Shown: in pieces, positions 9,211-20,001 of the stretch | Position numbering within the stretch: position 1 is the first letter of the stretch | How the letters are laid out: every line of letters starts with the position of its first letter | DNA from: Heterostelium multicystogenum | Taxonomy: Eukaryota > Evosea > Eumycetozoa > Acytosteliales > Acytosteliaceae | Direction: 5' to 3' | DNA: 20,001 bases | Assembly: GCA_003667245.1 (NCBI GenBank) | Contig: RCNN01000282.1 | Location: 1-20,001, forward strand | Notes under the pieces: generated by a model | What the model was told of the DNA's origin: nothing | The model's input: only the letters and a program-made list of their open reading frames with translations | Databases searched by the model: none | Program-made: the position numbers and the translations under genes

Positions 9211-9288
9211 TATTTATCTTATTTTTCTTTATTTCTTTCTTATTTATTAATAAAGATTTATACTAAATTTAATATACACACAGAAGGA

Positions 9289-9311
9289 TTAACTTTGAAT
9301 TACAAAGTTAA
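9289..9311. promoter_or_regulatory. perfect 9-bp hairpin close to the ABC transporter start
   Basis: TTAACTTTG (9289-9297), five-base loop, CAAAGTTAA (9303-9311), ending 57 bases before the ATG. If transcribed it would form a stem in the 5' leader. It repeats the TAACTTT core of the 9109 palindrome. Confidence 0.35.
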
Positions 9312-9368
9312 TAGAGGTCGGATTCTTTCTTTTTACCTGCTGATAGCGTTGATAGTTTTATTTATAAA

Positions 9369-12300
9369 ATGAGCTCTGCTAATCGACCATTTTGTGGTGT
9401 TGAAGGATTCTCAGTCTGGCACAATGGAGACTTCAATATTTGTTTTGAAGACACAGTGCTGATGCTTTTACCGGCACTGTTTATACTTATTTTTGGAAGT
9501 GTTCAGCTATGGAAGCTTGCACTGAAACCAGATTTGTCAAACTACAAGCAGATGTACTCTGAGTTCCGAACATGGAAGCGATCATTACAGTTAGAGATTA
9601 TAGTGTCACTTTTGTTGGTGGCATGGAAACTTTTATTCATGGTTGTAGAGATTTCGTTGGTACGCGCTCCCTATATCTGGGTCTACACCATCGTAACCCT
9701 CTTGCAATGGGTCTACGCCTCATATATTGTATTCATCGAGCTCAAAAAAGGTGTCTCGAGATCATGGAAAATCAGATTATTCTGGATCATCGCCTTTTTA
9801 GTTGCAACCATTAAAATGCGTACCTTAACCCTAGGTATTTTCCACGTATGTTATCAACCTTCCAAGTCATGCATAATAAAAACACTGGCTTACTAATTCA
9901 AATTTGAATCATGATCTTTTAGAAATCTGATAGAGATGTTAGATTTGCCGAGTATTTATCATTTTTGGGTGGATATATCTTAATTTTGATGTTATCTGTC
10001 GCTGGTGTATTATTCTATGACAGCAATTTCTCATACTCAAGATTGTCACCATTGGAAGGTGAAAAGAATGCCAATCTCTTCTCAAGAATTACTTTCTGGT
10101 GGATCAATCCTGTCCTGAAAAGAGGTTATAAAGACCCATTGGATATGAAGGATGTCCCTTCTTTGACAGAGATTGATTGGGCACACAATCTATCAGAGAA
10201 ATTCGAGGCTGCGTGGGAGTATCAATTGACACAACCCAAGCCATCACTTGTCAAAGCTCTCTCCAAGGCCTTTGGTCCACACTTTTACCTTGCAGCACTT
10301 TTCAAACTGGTTCAGGACGCACTCTTATTCGTTGGTCCACTCTTGTTGAAGCAGGTATTGCTATTCATCAAGAGCGACAGCTCCAGCCGTGATAACTACA
10401 ATAGTATGCTCTTTGTATTGTTTTACTTCCTCACCCCAGTCATTCAATCATTGACTCTTCACCAATATTTCCACCGTTGCTATCGTGTTGGAATGTGGTT
10501 ACGTTCCGCCGTCGTCACAGCAGTCTATAAAAAAGCCTTGCGTATCAGTTTGCGTGAGGGTACAAACTGTTGGTGAAATTGTCAATCTCATGTCAGTCGA
10601 TGCACAGAGATTCATGGATCTCTGCCCATATCTTCATATGATTTGGTCTGCATTTTTCCAAATTACCGTTGCCATCGTTCTCTTGTATCGTGAGATTGGT
10701 CCAGGTATCCTTGCTGGTTTGGCAGTCTTGATTTTGATCATTCCAATCAATTTGTTTGTTTCCAATCTTGCCAAGAAGAGAACAGGTATTGCCATGAAAT
10801 TGAAAGACAAGAGAATCAAGGCAGTCAATGAGGTGCTCAATGGTATCAAAGTTATCAAGCTCTACTCTTGGGAACAATCATTCATGGACCACGTCAATGA
10901 AATTAGAGGATCTGAGTTGAATATTATGACAGTTATCAAGTATATTCAAGGTTTCTCATTGTTATTGTGGTCAATGAGTCCAATCTTTGTATCCGTAACA
11001 TCGTTTGGTGTATTTATTGCACTTGGTGGTCAACTCACTGCAGCAAAGGCTTTCCCAGCACTTTCTTTGTTCAACGTTATGCAGTTCCCAATCAATATGC
11101 TTCCGATGGTAGTCAGCAACATTATTGAAGCAAGTGTTAGTGTTACTCGTCTTCAAAGCTTCCTTCTCAAGAAAGATCTCGATCCAAATGTTGTTAAGCA
11201 CGATATTAAAGATCCAGAGATTGCTGTAAAGATCGAAAATGCCACCATGGAGTGGGAGTCTGGTAAAGAAACTCTCAAGAATATCAACCTTACTGTTAAA
11301 AAAGGTGAATTGGTTGCCATCGTTGGTCATGTCGGTAGTGGAAAATCATCTTTGGTTAGTTCTCTAGTTGGAGATCTCGATAACCCAGTTGGTTACATCG
11401 GTGTCAATGGATCAGTAGCCTTAGTTGCACAACAAGCATGGATTCAAAACGAAACACTCAAAAATAACATTGTATTCACATCCGAGTTAAATGAGGAGAA
11501 ATATCAATATGTAATTGAAAGTTGTAATCTTTTGCCGGATATCAAGATTCTACCAGGTGGAGACCAAACTGAGATTGGTGAAAAGGGTATAAACTTGTCT
11601 GGTGGTCAAAAGCAAAGAGTATGTAAACAATGATAGCTTATGTCATTATGAAATATTAATAATTCTCTATCAATCATAAACTATATAGGTCAGTATTGCA
11701 AGAGCAGTTTATCATAATGCAGACATCTATTTATTCGATGATCCATTGTCAGCTGTTGACGCACATGTTGGTAAAGCTATTTTCCAAAATGTAATTGGAA
11801 AGAATGGTTTATTGGCTGACAAGACCAGAATCTTAGTTACTCATGGTGTTCATTATTTACCATTTGTTGATAGAATCGTTATGATGAAGGATGGTAGAAT
11901 AGTAGAAGAAGGAACATATGATCAATTATTGTCAAACGAAGAAGGATATTTCGCAAGTCTTATGAAACATCACGATAATGCTAGTAAAGAAGAGGCCGAG
12001 GAAGAAGAAAAGGCTGAAGAAAATGAAGATATTCAAGATATTGTCGATGAAGCTTTCAGTGAGAAGGACCAATCTGATTTAGAGGATGTACCAATAAGTG
12101 AAGAACAAGCTTCATCATCTGATAACGATCGTGAAAGATTAATCACTTCATCATCATCAACATCAAATACCAATATTCGTAGTAGTGCAGGTGCAAAGAT
12201 TAGAAAGTCAAGCAGTTCAATTAGAGCAAGTAACTCTAAAGTTGCTACTTCCGCTAAGGAAGCAGAGCCAAAGCAAAACTCTGCTCCAGATAAAGATAAG

Positions 12301-14055
12301 CTAATTACGGCTGAGACTCGTCAAGAAGGAAAGGTATCAATGAAGGTTTACCTTTCATACTTTAAAGCTATCGGATGGGTTTTGACAGCATTCATCATTC
12401 TCTTATACATTGCTGTACAATGTCTCAGTATTTTGGCAAATTGGTGGTTATCTCAATGGACTGATTCTGGATCGAACGATGGTAGATACTATCTCTACAT
12501 TTACATTGGTCTCTCAATGGGTGCTGTATTTGCTACTTTCTTCCGTTCATATGGTATGGTTTTCGCCTCAATCAAAGGTTCAAAGATGTTCCACGAGAAG
12601 ATGTTCAACGCTGTCATCCGTTCACCAATGTCATTCTTTGACACTACTCCACTTGGTAGAATTATCAATCGTTTCGCTAAAGATCAAATGGTCATCGATG
12701 AGTCAATCAGCAGAACTCTTGGTATGTTCTTAAATACATTCTGCCAAGTGTTTGGTTCTATTATAGTTATTGCTGTCGCTTCACCATTTGTTATTTTGGC
12801 AATGATTCCAGTGGCTGCCCTCTTTTATTTCATTCAAAAATATTACCTCAACAGCTCTCGTGAGCTTACCCGTCTTGAATCAATTTCACGTTCACCAATC
12901 TACTCACATTTCAGCGAGACACTAGCTGGTGTAACTACTATCCGTGCATTCGGTGAGACATCTAGATTCGTTGTTGAAAATGAGAGATTGTTGGACGAAA
13001 ATCAAAAGTGCTACTATATCAATACCAGTGCTAATAGATGGTTGGCTCTCCGTCTCGAGTTCCTCGGTGCATGCATTGTAACATCTACTGTTTTATACGC
13101 TGTTTTGGCATCAATTGGACATCATATTGAAGCTGGTACTGCTGGTTTGGTTATTACTTATGCACTTGCCATCACTTCCAATATGAATTGGATGGTTAGA
13201 ATGTCTTGTGATATGGAAAATTCTGTTGTTTCCGTTGAAAGAATTCAAGAATATTGCCAACTCCCAAGTGAAGCCGCACTTCACAACGACAAGAGAATCT
13301 CTAACAACTGGCCAGATCAAGGAACAATTGTTTTCCGAGATCTATGGTTAGCATACAGAGAAGGTTTAGACCCAGTCCTCCGTGGAATCAGTTGTCGTAT
13401 CGAACCAAGAAACAAGATTGGTATTGTTGGAAGAACTGGTGCTGGTAAATCATCTTTGACACAAGCCTTATTTAGATTGGTCGAACCACTTAGAGGAACT
13501 ATTGAAATTGACGGTATCGATATCTGTGAGTTGGGATTAAACGATCTTCGTAGCCGTATTGCTATTATTCCACAAGATCCGGTATTGTTCGCAGGTACTG
13601 TTCGTTCCAATCTCGATCCATTCAACAAATATACCGACCTTCAAATCTGGGAATCACTTGAACGTGCTCATTTAAAGAATGCAATTCAAGAGTTGTCAGG
13701 TGGAATCGATTCTCCTGTTCAAGAAAATGGTGAAAACTTCTCTGTTGGACAGCGACAATTGTTGTGTATGGGTAGAGCTCTACTAAAGAAGGCAAGAATT
13801 ATAGTTTTGGACGAAGCCACTGCTGCTATCGACATTGAAACCGATGCACTTATCCAAAAGACAATTAGAACCGAGTTTGCTGATTGCACAGTTCTCACCA
13901 TTGCACATAGAATCAACACCATCATTGATAGTGATAAAGTAATGGTTTTGGACAAAGGAGAATTAATAGAGTTTGATGATCCAAATGTCTTGAGAAATCG
14001 CACATCCAGTATATTCTATTCATTAGTTCAAAAATCAGATATGGAACATAATTAA
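9369..14055 (+). CDS. ABCC/MRP-type ABC transporter, full length, one frame break
   Basis: ATP-driven exporter of organic anions and conjugates. Three exons (9369-9845, 9923-11618, 11689-14055) give about 1,512 residues, the size of long MRPs. Exon 1 and the start of exon 2 form TMD0, about five membrane helices after F-C-G-V-E-G. The L0 linker has N-L-F-S-R-I-T-F-W-W-I-N-P. TMD1 follows, then NBD1: Walker A GHVGSGKSSL, signature LSGGQKQR, Walker B I-Y-L-F-D-D-P. The Asp after the Walker B Asp replaces the catalytic Glu, as is usual at ABCC site 1. An acidic then Ser-rich linker (about 11,980-12,260) precedes TMD2. NBD2 has GRTGAGKSSL, signature F-S-V-G-Q-R-Q and Walker B I-V-L-D-E-A-T with the catalytic Glu. 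The frame shifts once at about 10,550-10,570, between K-A-L-R-I-S-L-R and T-V-G-E-I-V-N-L-M-S. Exon 2 has one base too many, so one insertion explains it. The ATG lies in an A-rich context. The TAA overlaps AATAAA (14054-14059). Confidence 0.92.
9846..9922 (+). other. intron 1 of the ABC transporter gene
   Basis: 77 bp, GTATGT to CTTTTAG, phase 0. It joins T-L-G-I-F-H to K-S-D-R-D-V-R-F-A-E-Y within the TMD0 region. Confidence 0.85.
11619..11688 (+). other. intron 2 of the ABC transporter gene
   Basis: 70 bp, GTATGT to CTATATAG, phase 0. It splits NBD1 exactly between the signature motif (SGGQKQR) and V-S-I-A-R-A-V-Y, restoring the normal ABC sequence. Confidence 0.9.
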
Positions 14056-14187
14056 TAAACATATTTTATAATGATCCAGTCAAAATGTACTTCTGTTTTT
14101 GAATACACAAAATTAATCCTTTATTGATTCAGTTTCTTAAAGATCTAACTTTATTATAATTAACCTATTAAACAGTTTAAAAATATC
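14056..14187. terminator. convergent 3' intergenic region
   Basis: 132 bases separate the stops of two genes facing each other. AATAAA on the plus strand (14054-14059) serves the transporter. TTTATT at 14120-14125 is AATAAA on the minus strand for the PARP gene. Confidence 0.55.
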
Positions 14188-17100
14188 CTATGGTTTTGAA
14201 TAAGTGATTAAATACATGGGATAAGCTCTGTTGGTTTCATAGATCATATAGACTTGACTACCTTCTGTTACACCATTAATACTATCATAACAAATTACTG
14301 TGGTGTCAGTTGCCGAGGTATTTTGTTTTGGAGGTGGTCTTTTAATAGTTGGATCAGATGGTCTATTAACGGTATCACCGATCATAACACGAGCCAAAAA
14401 CATTTGGTGTTTTTCCATTTCCAAGAGGATGTGCATATCTTTTATCCGAATAGCTAGCATTAACTGCAAAGTAAGATGCAATACCCCACATTCCGGCTGT
14501 GCAAAATCGCATATCAAAAGCATATGCATCATTATAGATAAAAGATGGGAGGTTTTGTTTAGTTCCATGGAATAGAAACCTTTCATAATTGTTCAAGGAA
14601 TTTACATCTATGTATGGTTGTGAAGGGTCCAATCTTCTTGTGACTGAGCTTGCAGAATCATAATATCTACTCCAACTGGCTTTGTTTTGGATCTTTTCGA
14701 TCTTTTCAATCTTGTGGGTTGTTTGATTAAGGGTCTTATAGAAATAAGAATGAACCATTGTGCCTTCACTAGATGTTAGTGAAACATCTTTCAGAGTTGT
14801 AAATTGAGAATTAATATCCCATGGATATTCCTCTTTTAATGCTCCAACAGAATTCTGAAGCATTAAAATTTGATTTTCAACACTGGTCGTGTACATTGAG
14901 GGGCCATAAATTTCGATTGAGTTTTGGGTTTGGCTCTTAACTTCGCAATAGTTTGATTTGATAATTTGAGAAAGCCTATTTTTATGATTTTCCAGTACAT
15001 TTGAGCTATTTAATCTGATAGTATGTTTGATATAGATTAAGTTTTTGATTTGATTATCCAGTTTAGATTTTAATTCTGTTGAGCTTTTTGATAGGGACCA
15101 CAAAACAACGGTTGCCATTTCATCATTCTTTAGGTTGTTTAAGATTTCGGTCTTATTCTTTTCAGTTTGATGAATATTTGTAGTTGGAAATTGGCTATTT
15201 GAATTGGTGGTGTTGGATGAAACAAAGTTTTTATAACTTTCTTCATAAGTAAATTGTTTGATAGGATACTTTCCGCTAAGTACCATATTGGAATACACCT
15301 CAACCATCGAGTTAGGGAAGATTATATTGTAATTACCGATTTTGATTGGCAAAGAAAGATTAAAAGCATTTTGAATCTGTCCATTGGTGTCTGGAATCTC
15401 AATTTTACTACCTTTGTTGTCAATATAATACCATGATCCTTTGAATTCAATATCCATTTTGTCACGCTTGATTGGACGATAATTGGTTTTTGTACTTCAA
15501 GCTTAATTCAGTCATCTTATCAAAATCTATTTCATATTGTGAATCATTTTTCACACCATTCAGATCTCCAACCACTACTAATTTCTTCAAACCTTGGAGA
15601 TATGCCATTTCTATTTGATAGTTTTGATCTGGATCGAAATTCACAAAAGTTCCATTGTTTTCTTTCCATTTCCACTATAAATTAATTAAATTTAGTATGA
15701 ATTTGACCAAGTGTAAAAAATAACTTACCTGACCTATAACTTTAAATAATTCTGGTTGATTTTCCCTAAGGTTTTTGATAAAGTCAAATTCTTCTTCATC
15801 ATTGAATTGGGACATAGGTTCGTTTTGTGGTTTCTTCTCGTGATTATTTACTTCTATCTTTGCCAAGCACCGTTTGAGGTTACTAATACATTCATCATTT
15901 ATATCGATGAGCTTAATCAAAGTTAAAGATGAGGAATTATTCCTAAATGGTATCCAAGGATTTTCTATCATCATTGAAATATTCGGATACTGCACTTATG
16001 ATAGTATCGGCAGCCACATTCTTTTGGTATACCAAAATTTCCAGAACCAATGACAGGAATTGAAAATGCTTTTGAAACCACTATTTGAAGCAACTTTTAA
16101 TACCGAGGTGATACATTTCTTAAGTGCCATTTTAGCTTCTTCTGGTTTACAATCATTCCATCTTGGAGCAACAGTGTTGATAACACTCTTGATTCCCTTC
16201 TTTGAAAGGTCGTGACCGTTAATTTCAACAGCATCTCCAACCTTAAGAATACCTTTCTTTGAGACATATTCTGAAGAATCTTTATCGAAATTAGGACCGG
16301 CAGCTTTAGATATCACTTTTCCAATTCCTCCATTGTTAGAAAGTGATCCATCCGCAGCATTGACAATAGCTTCTGTATTACATGACAAAATATCAATCTT
16401 TTCAACGACAATGCTAATGTTAGGGTTGAGTTTGAAAGGTTGGTTGGGTATAGTAGGTCGACTGTATTTGATAGATTGGTTGGGTATAGTATGTTGGCCG
16501 TATTTTGTAGGTTGGTTTTGATTCTTGTCAGGAACAGAGGTAGGTGGCTCAATGAACTCACAATCATCATTTTCTTCTGAAATATAAATATCTTGGTTGT
16601 TGAGATTCAAACTGAAGTCAAGCTTGAGGACTTCCCTAGCCACCAGTGGAGGTAGTGAATGAGTAGTTCTCTTTAAAAACAGTGATTTCTTGATATCAAC
16701 TATAATTTTAACCAGATGGTTACGGGCATTATCTAAAAGGTTCTTTGGACAAGTGAGTCCAATTGCCATATCTGCCTCTCTAAAGTTGATTGATGTTCTG
16801 GGAAATTTAGGCTGGTGAATGAAATCTTGTTGGATGATTTCACATTTTCTAACAAAGAAAAACAGTACTTTGGAGGGAATTTCAATTCTAATATTATTGA
16901 TCTCTCGTTGAGAAACCATTTGGGTGAGCTTTTGAATTACCTCTTGCTTCTGCTTATCATTTCTTGCAATGATGATGTATCTCGAGATATCATGTCTGAA
17001 TTTAATTGAAATCAAACCCAAAGTCATCATTCACTTCAAGATTATCAACTTGGCCGTTCTCTGGGTATTGAAATTCAATTGGTTCATTCTCTTCAAAACA

Positions 17101-20001
17101 TTTTGGAAATAGAGTCCCAATTAACTGTGTTTGTTCCATATATTACAAATTGCTGCTTACTATCGCCATTTACGATAGTAATTTCGTGTTGCTTTACAAA
17201 TGCAGAAAGGTCCTTGGCGAATTTCTTATCAATTGATATAATGATGTGAAATTGAATATTCACGAGATTCGATATCATTAACTTGAATTTTTAATTTTTT
17301 TGATTGCTTCTTCAACATTCTTGGCACTTCCTTTGATCTCAATTGATTCTAATGAATAATCAATTTCAACTCCATTATCCTTTTCAAAGGACGTTCTTTT
17401 CAAAGAATCCTTAAGAAGATGCTGATAGTGATACCTCTTCGAACTAGTTTGAATAATCTTTTTGGTATTGGCAGTTTCTAATAGTTTCTTAATTTTCTCA
17501 GCAACCTCATCGGCCTTTGGTTGCCACAAGCAATTCACATAGATAGTTTCATAACTTGGATTATAGGAAATACAATTTGCCTCTTGTTTGAGTTGATCTC
17601 TGATGAGTCTAAACTGTTCGTTAGTTACTGTAATCTCGTAGGTTGGGACTCTCTTTCATATTGGTGAAATCTTGGACTTTGGCCTCGTCATACTTCAGAT
17701 CGATATGATAATAGAGAGTAATGTTATATGTGTCTTCGATGGAAGATAAATCCAGAGATTGTATATTATATCCAATATTGATGGAAATTGACATCAAAAT
17801 ATAGCTGCACATGAATTCATCTAATAGCCTATTTTCCATCTGGATTGGGAGAATTCTCTTTACGATTGGTACTGGAAATTTGTCTTAACTTTTGCTTAGT
17901 TAATTCAATTAGTTTTTCAGCCTTCCTGAACATTGTATTCTTCACCATTTAATGTTAGAGTCCAGGTACCGTCATAGAGGGACTTGCCCAATTGGGATTA
18001 CAATCGTAAACGCATTTAGTTTCGTGCGTGGGTTGGTATCCAATCAATTTCTGACAGAAATAGTATTCGTACGAGGTCAAATGAAATCTGCTTAGAGGAT
18101 TTTACGTTTCAAAAGCTTAACCATATTAGTGAATAATTGGTCAATAGAATCTTTCTTTCCATATGCAACAACATGGAAACTGTATTGTCCTGTAACCTTG
18201 AATCTAACTTGATCTTGGGCGATGATGTTTTGGTTTTGAGTTAGAATATATTTTTCATCTTGAACTGTTCAATGGGAAACGATTTGTGAATGTATTGATT
18301 GATTTCATTCTGGAATCTATTGATTTCATCTTTGGGACCAAAGGAAGAAATTTGGGATCACTGTATCACCCATTTTCTTCTATTTTTTTTAGTTCAACAA
18401 TAGAATTCATTCCTCTGAAAAGCGAGTGGATAGTTTTCAGTAATCAATACATTAGGCTCGAAATATGGGATGCTCTCTTGTAAGAATAGATACTTTTCAA
18501 GCAATATATTCCTTTAACTCCTGCATTCCTGTTTCAACTGGATTTGGGAGAGGAGAAAACCAAGTAAAATGTATGGTTTTTCTTCCTTAGTCTCTAAATC
18601 AATATGGTATTTTAGCATCAAACTAGAAAAAACTCCTCCTTCTTAGAGATGATAAATCATATTGAGTCTTTTGGAATAGCCATTTGCGTAACGCTAATCT
18701 TTCGAGGCTTTAGAGAGTCATAGACCCAGAACTTATTGGAACCAAGTTGGATAAAGCCAGCTTTAACCATTGCGTCTTTCTCACTGATGGTTGAGAGATA
18801 AAACTTATGATGATTACCTTCTTTCATATACTTGGTATCTTTTCAAAAGATTCGATACCATTAAACTCTGAGATATCTGGTGACCTCTTTGTATGCCAAT
18901 AAGAATACAATATATTCTGGAACCATATTTGTACAAGGACTAACCCAAATCTGAATATTATACAATTAATATGAAATCACTATTTAATTTTAAGGTTTAT
19001 ATCATACCTCTTTATCCTCTGAATCAGTCAAAGATTCATTTCCAGTTTCATGAGAGTATCCTGGCAATTACTTTTGTGCATCTTTTGTGCTCATTTTCCC
19101 CATAGACAAAATCACCTTTTTTGACTGGTTTTATTGGAAGGAGAAACCATGGTTTCTTTACAAGTTGCACCAATTTTTGAACGGAAATCCACATTTGTCG
19201 GTGAGTCTAAAAGTAACGTGCATGGTATCATTAACAATTGATTCTTCGTTTCTCTGAGGAGCTGCAGTTGCTTGACCAATTGGACCTTTAAATTTGTCTT
19301 GTTGGAGGCTACTGTGCTAGAGTAATTGAGGGAATTTCTTTATATGGAGTTACTGGAGTTGTAGGAGCTGTAAATAAAGTTTTTGGTTGTGAAGGAGTTG
19401 AATGAAATAAGAGGATTAATGGCGAAGGATGGTTGTTGTTATTGTTATTAGTGTCAAGATTTTCTACAAAGTTTAATGCAAGTAGGTCTTTTCTTGGTTG
19501 AAGCGGAATCTGGAGTAATTGCACCGGTACGGCCATCTTTAAAGATCATTGCCGAAGTGTAACTATAGGATCCGAGAATTTGTTTAAGCTTGTCTGGAGT
19601 AAGCTTTGTGTTTGAAAGTGATAGATTGTGAGACTTGATGCTGGAAGACATTAAAATTTAACTTCTTGGTCCTCCATGGTGTATCCATCATCTTCTAGAT
19701 TCTGGTGGAATGAATTGAAGTTGTCGCATTGGACATTGAACCAAGCAATATCACCATCATTGTTTGGTTTTAAAAGAGGTTACTTTAACATCATAGGTTC
19801 CTTCTAGGAGAGCACAAATAATCGGAGTGGTCTAACTTTTTCTCTTTTTGAATGAGAAATGATGATGTAGTGGAAGGAATCTTCAGTAGAAACAGAGATC
19901 ATGTCACTGGTAAATCTGAATGGGTTTATCAGATCTTCGGCTTCTTTTTTGCTAAGAGTAATATGTACTACTGATTTCCGAGACTTTCTCGATATTTAGA
20001 A
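14188..20001 (-). CDS. macro-PARP: KH/RRM-like modules, macro domain, two WWE modules, ADP-ribosyltransferase; 5'-partial, frame broken
   Basis: Predicted mono-ADP-ribosyltransferase; the N-terminus lies beyond 20001. In protein order: helical, KH- or RRM-like modules (20001 to about 16,590, e.g. F-Y-L-S-T-I-S-E-K-D-A near 18,810); a linker with a 12-residue repeat; a macro domain (about 16,425-15,905) with T-E-A-I-V-N-A-A-D, N-N-G-G-I-G and P-V-I-G-S-G-N-F-G-I-P-K; WWE 1 (15,674-15,465: W-K-W-K-E-N-N-G, Y-E-I-D-F-D-K-M); WWE 2-like (15,457 to about 15,240: S-W-Y-Y-I-D-N-K-G, I-Q-N-A-F); the catalytic domain (about 14,840-14,188). Catalytic marks: His in F-H-G-T-K (14567-14569), Tyr in S-Y-F-A-V-N-A-S-Y (14471-14473), and Val (14251-14253) where PARP1 has its polymerising Glu. 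The triad is H-Y-V. It ends Y-L-I-T-Y-S-K-P and TAG. The macro-WWE-ART order resembles vertebrate PARP14. Frame changes are frequent (e.g. about 14,400, 15,490, 16,025, 16,080 and many above 17,000), yet motifs are intact, so sequence errors are likelier than decay. Confidence 0.85.
15675..15728 (-). other. intron between the macro and WWE parts of the PARP gene
   Basis: On the minus strand, CAG|GTAAGT to AATTTATAG, 54 bp, phase 0. It joins K-V-I-G-Q to the opening W-K-W-K of the first WWE module, so the domain begins at an exon boundary. Confidence 0.85.
16432..16518 (-). repeat. 36-bp tandem repeat coding a linker
   Basis: TTGGGTATAGTA recurs at 16444 and 16480, a 36-base period. A diverged third unit lies around 16510. 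It encodes repeated T-I-P-N-Q with K-Y-x-x-P/H, a 12-residue unit, just before the macro domain. Confidence 0.6.
18951..19007 (-). other. intron in the N-terminal part of the PARP gene
   Basis: On the minus strand, GAG|GTATGA to ATATTCAG, 57 bp and very AT-rich. It joins D-S-E-D-K-E to I-W-V-S-P-C-T-N-M-V-P-E in phase 0. Confidence 0.65.

Noticed and set aside
10556..10580. Mini-intron at the frame break of the ABC transporter
   Set aside because: GTGAG is present, but no AG acceptor lies at a workable distance. A one-base insertion is the simpler explanation.
13317..14003. Antisense ORFs in NBD2 of the transporter
   Set aside because: Shadows of the strongly conserved plus-strand NBD2.
1..20001. 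tRNA genes, CRISPR array or class I RNA genes
   Set aside because: By eye I found no tRNA B-box with a matching cloverleaf, no regularly spaced repeats, and no copy of the conserved class I RNA motif.

Overview
The window looks like nuclear DNA of a dictyostelid social amoeba or a close amoebozoan relative. Coding stretches sit between very AT-rich spacers with long T and A runs. Introns are short (54-77 bp, with one of 114 bp) and start GTAAGT, GTATGT or GTATGA. AATAAA signals overlap or closely follow stop codons, and there are Asn and Gln runs. No bacterial operon, tRNA, rRNA, CRISPR array or recognisable transposon is visible. The species cannot be fixed from the sequence alone.

Layout. 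(1) 1-4643 (+): the 3' part of a large gene whose C-terminus looks like the Urb2/Npa2 domain of ribosome-biogenesis proteins; its frame changes at least a dozen times. (2) About 5112-5716 (+): ribosomal protein eL20 (L18a), one intron, one frame break. (3) 5717-6270: spacer with a strong 73-nt hairpin. (4) 6271-7074 (+): NADPH-dependent FMN reductase-like flavoprotein with a charged tail and two frame breaks. (5) 7075-9368: a 2.3-kb AT-rich desert. It holds two apparent gene relics not obvious by ORF length: one on the minus strand (7235-7616) with a normal intron, one on the plus strand (7689-8354). Several palindromes lie in front of the next gene. (6) 9369-14055 (+): a full-length ABCC/MRP transporter with TMD0, three exons and one frame break. 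(7) 14188-20001 (-): convergent with the transporter, a large macro-PARP (KH/RRM-like modules, macro domain, two WWE modules, ADP-ribosyltransferase catalytic domain). Its 5' end lies beyond the window and its frame is broken many times.

The frame breaks need careful reading. One falls in eL20, an essential gene, beside a short T run, and the coding signal resumes at once in another frame. Introns and catalytic motifs stay intact. Most breaks in Urb2, eL20, the reductase and the PARP are therefore probably single-base assembly or sequencing errors rather than decay. The two relics at 7.2-8.4 kb are different: each keeps one frame but carries in-frame stops, as expected of real pseudogenes.

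The genes do not form a pathway. Two (Urb2-like and eL20) serve the large ribosomal subunit; the others serve redox chemistry, export across membranes and ADP-ribosylation. The most interesting items are the macro-PARP architecture with an H-Y-V triad, the 73-nt hairpin, and the two relics.
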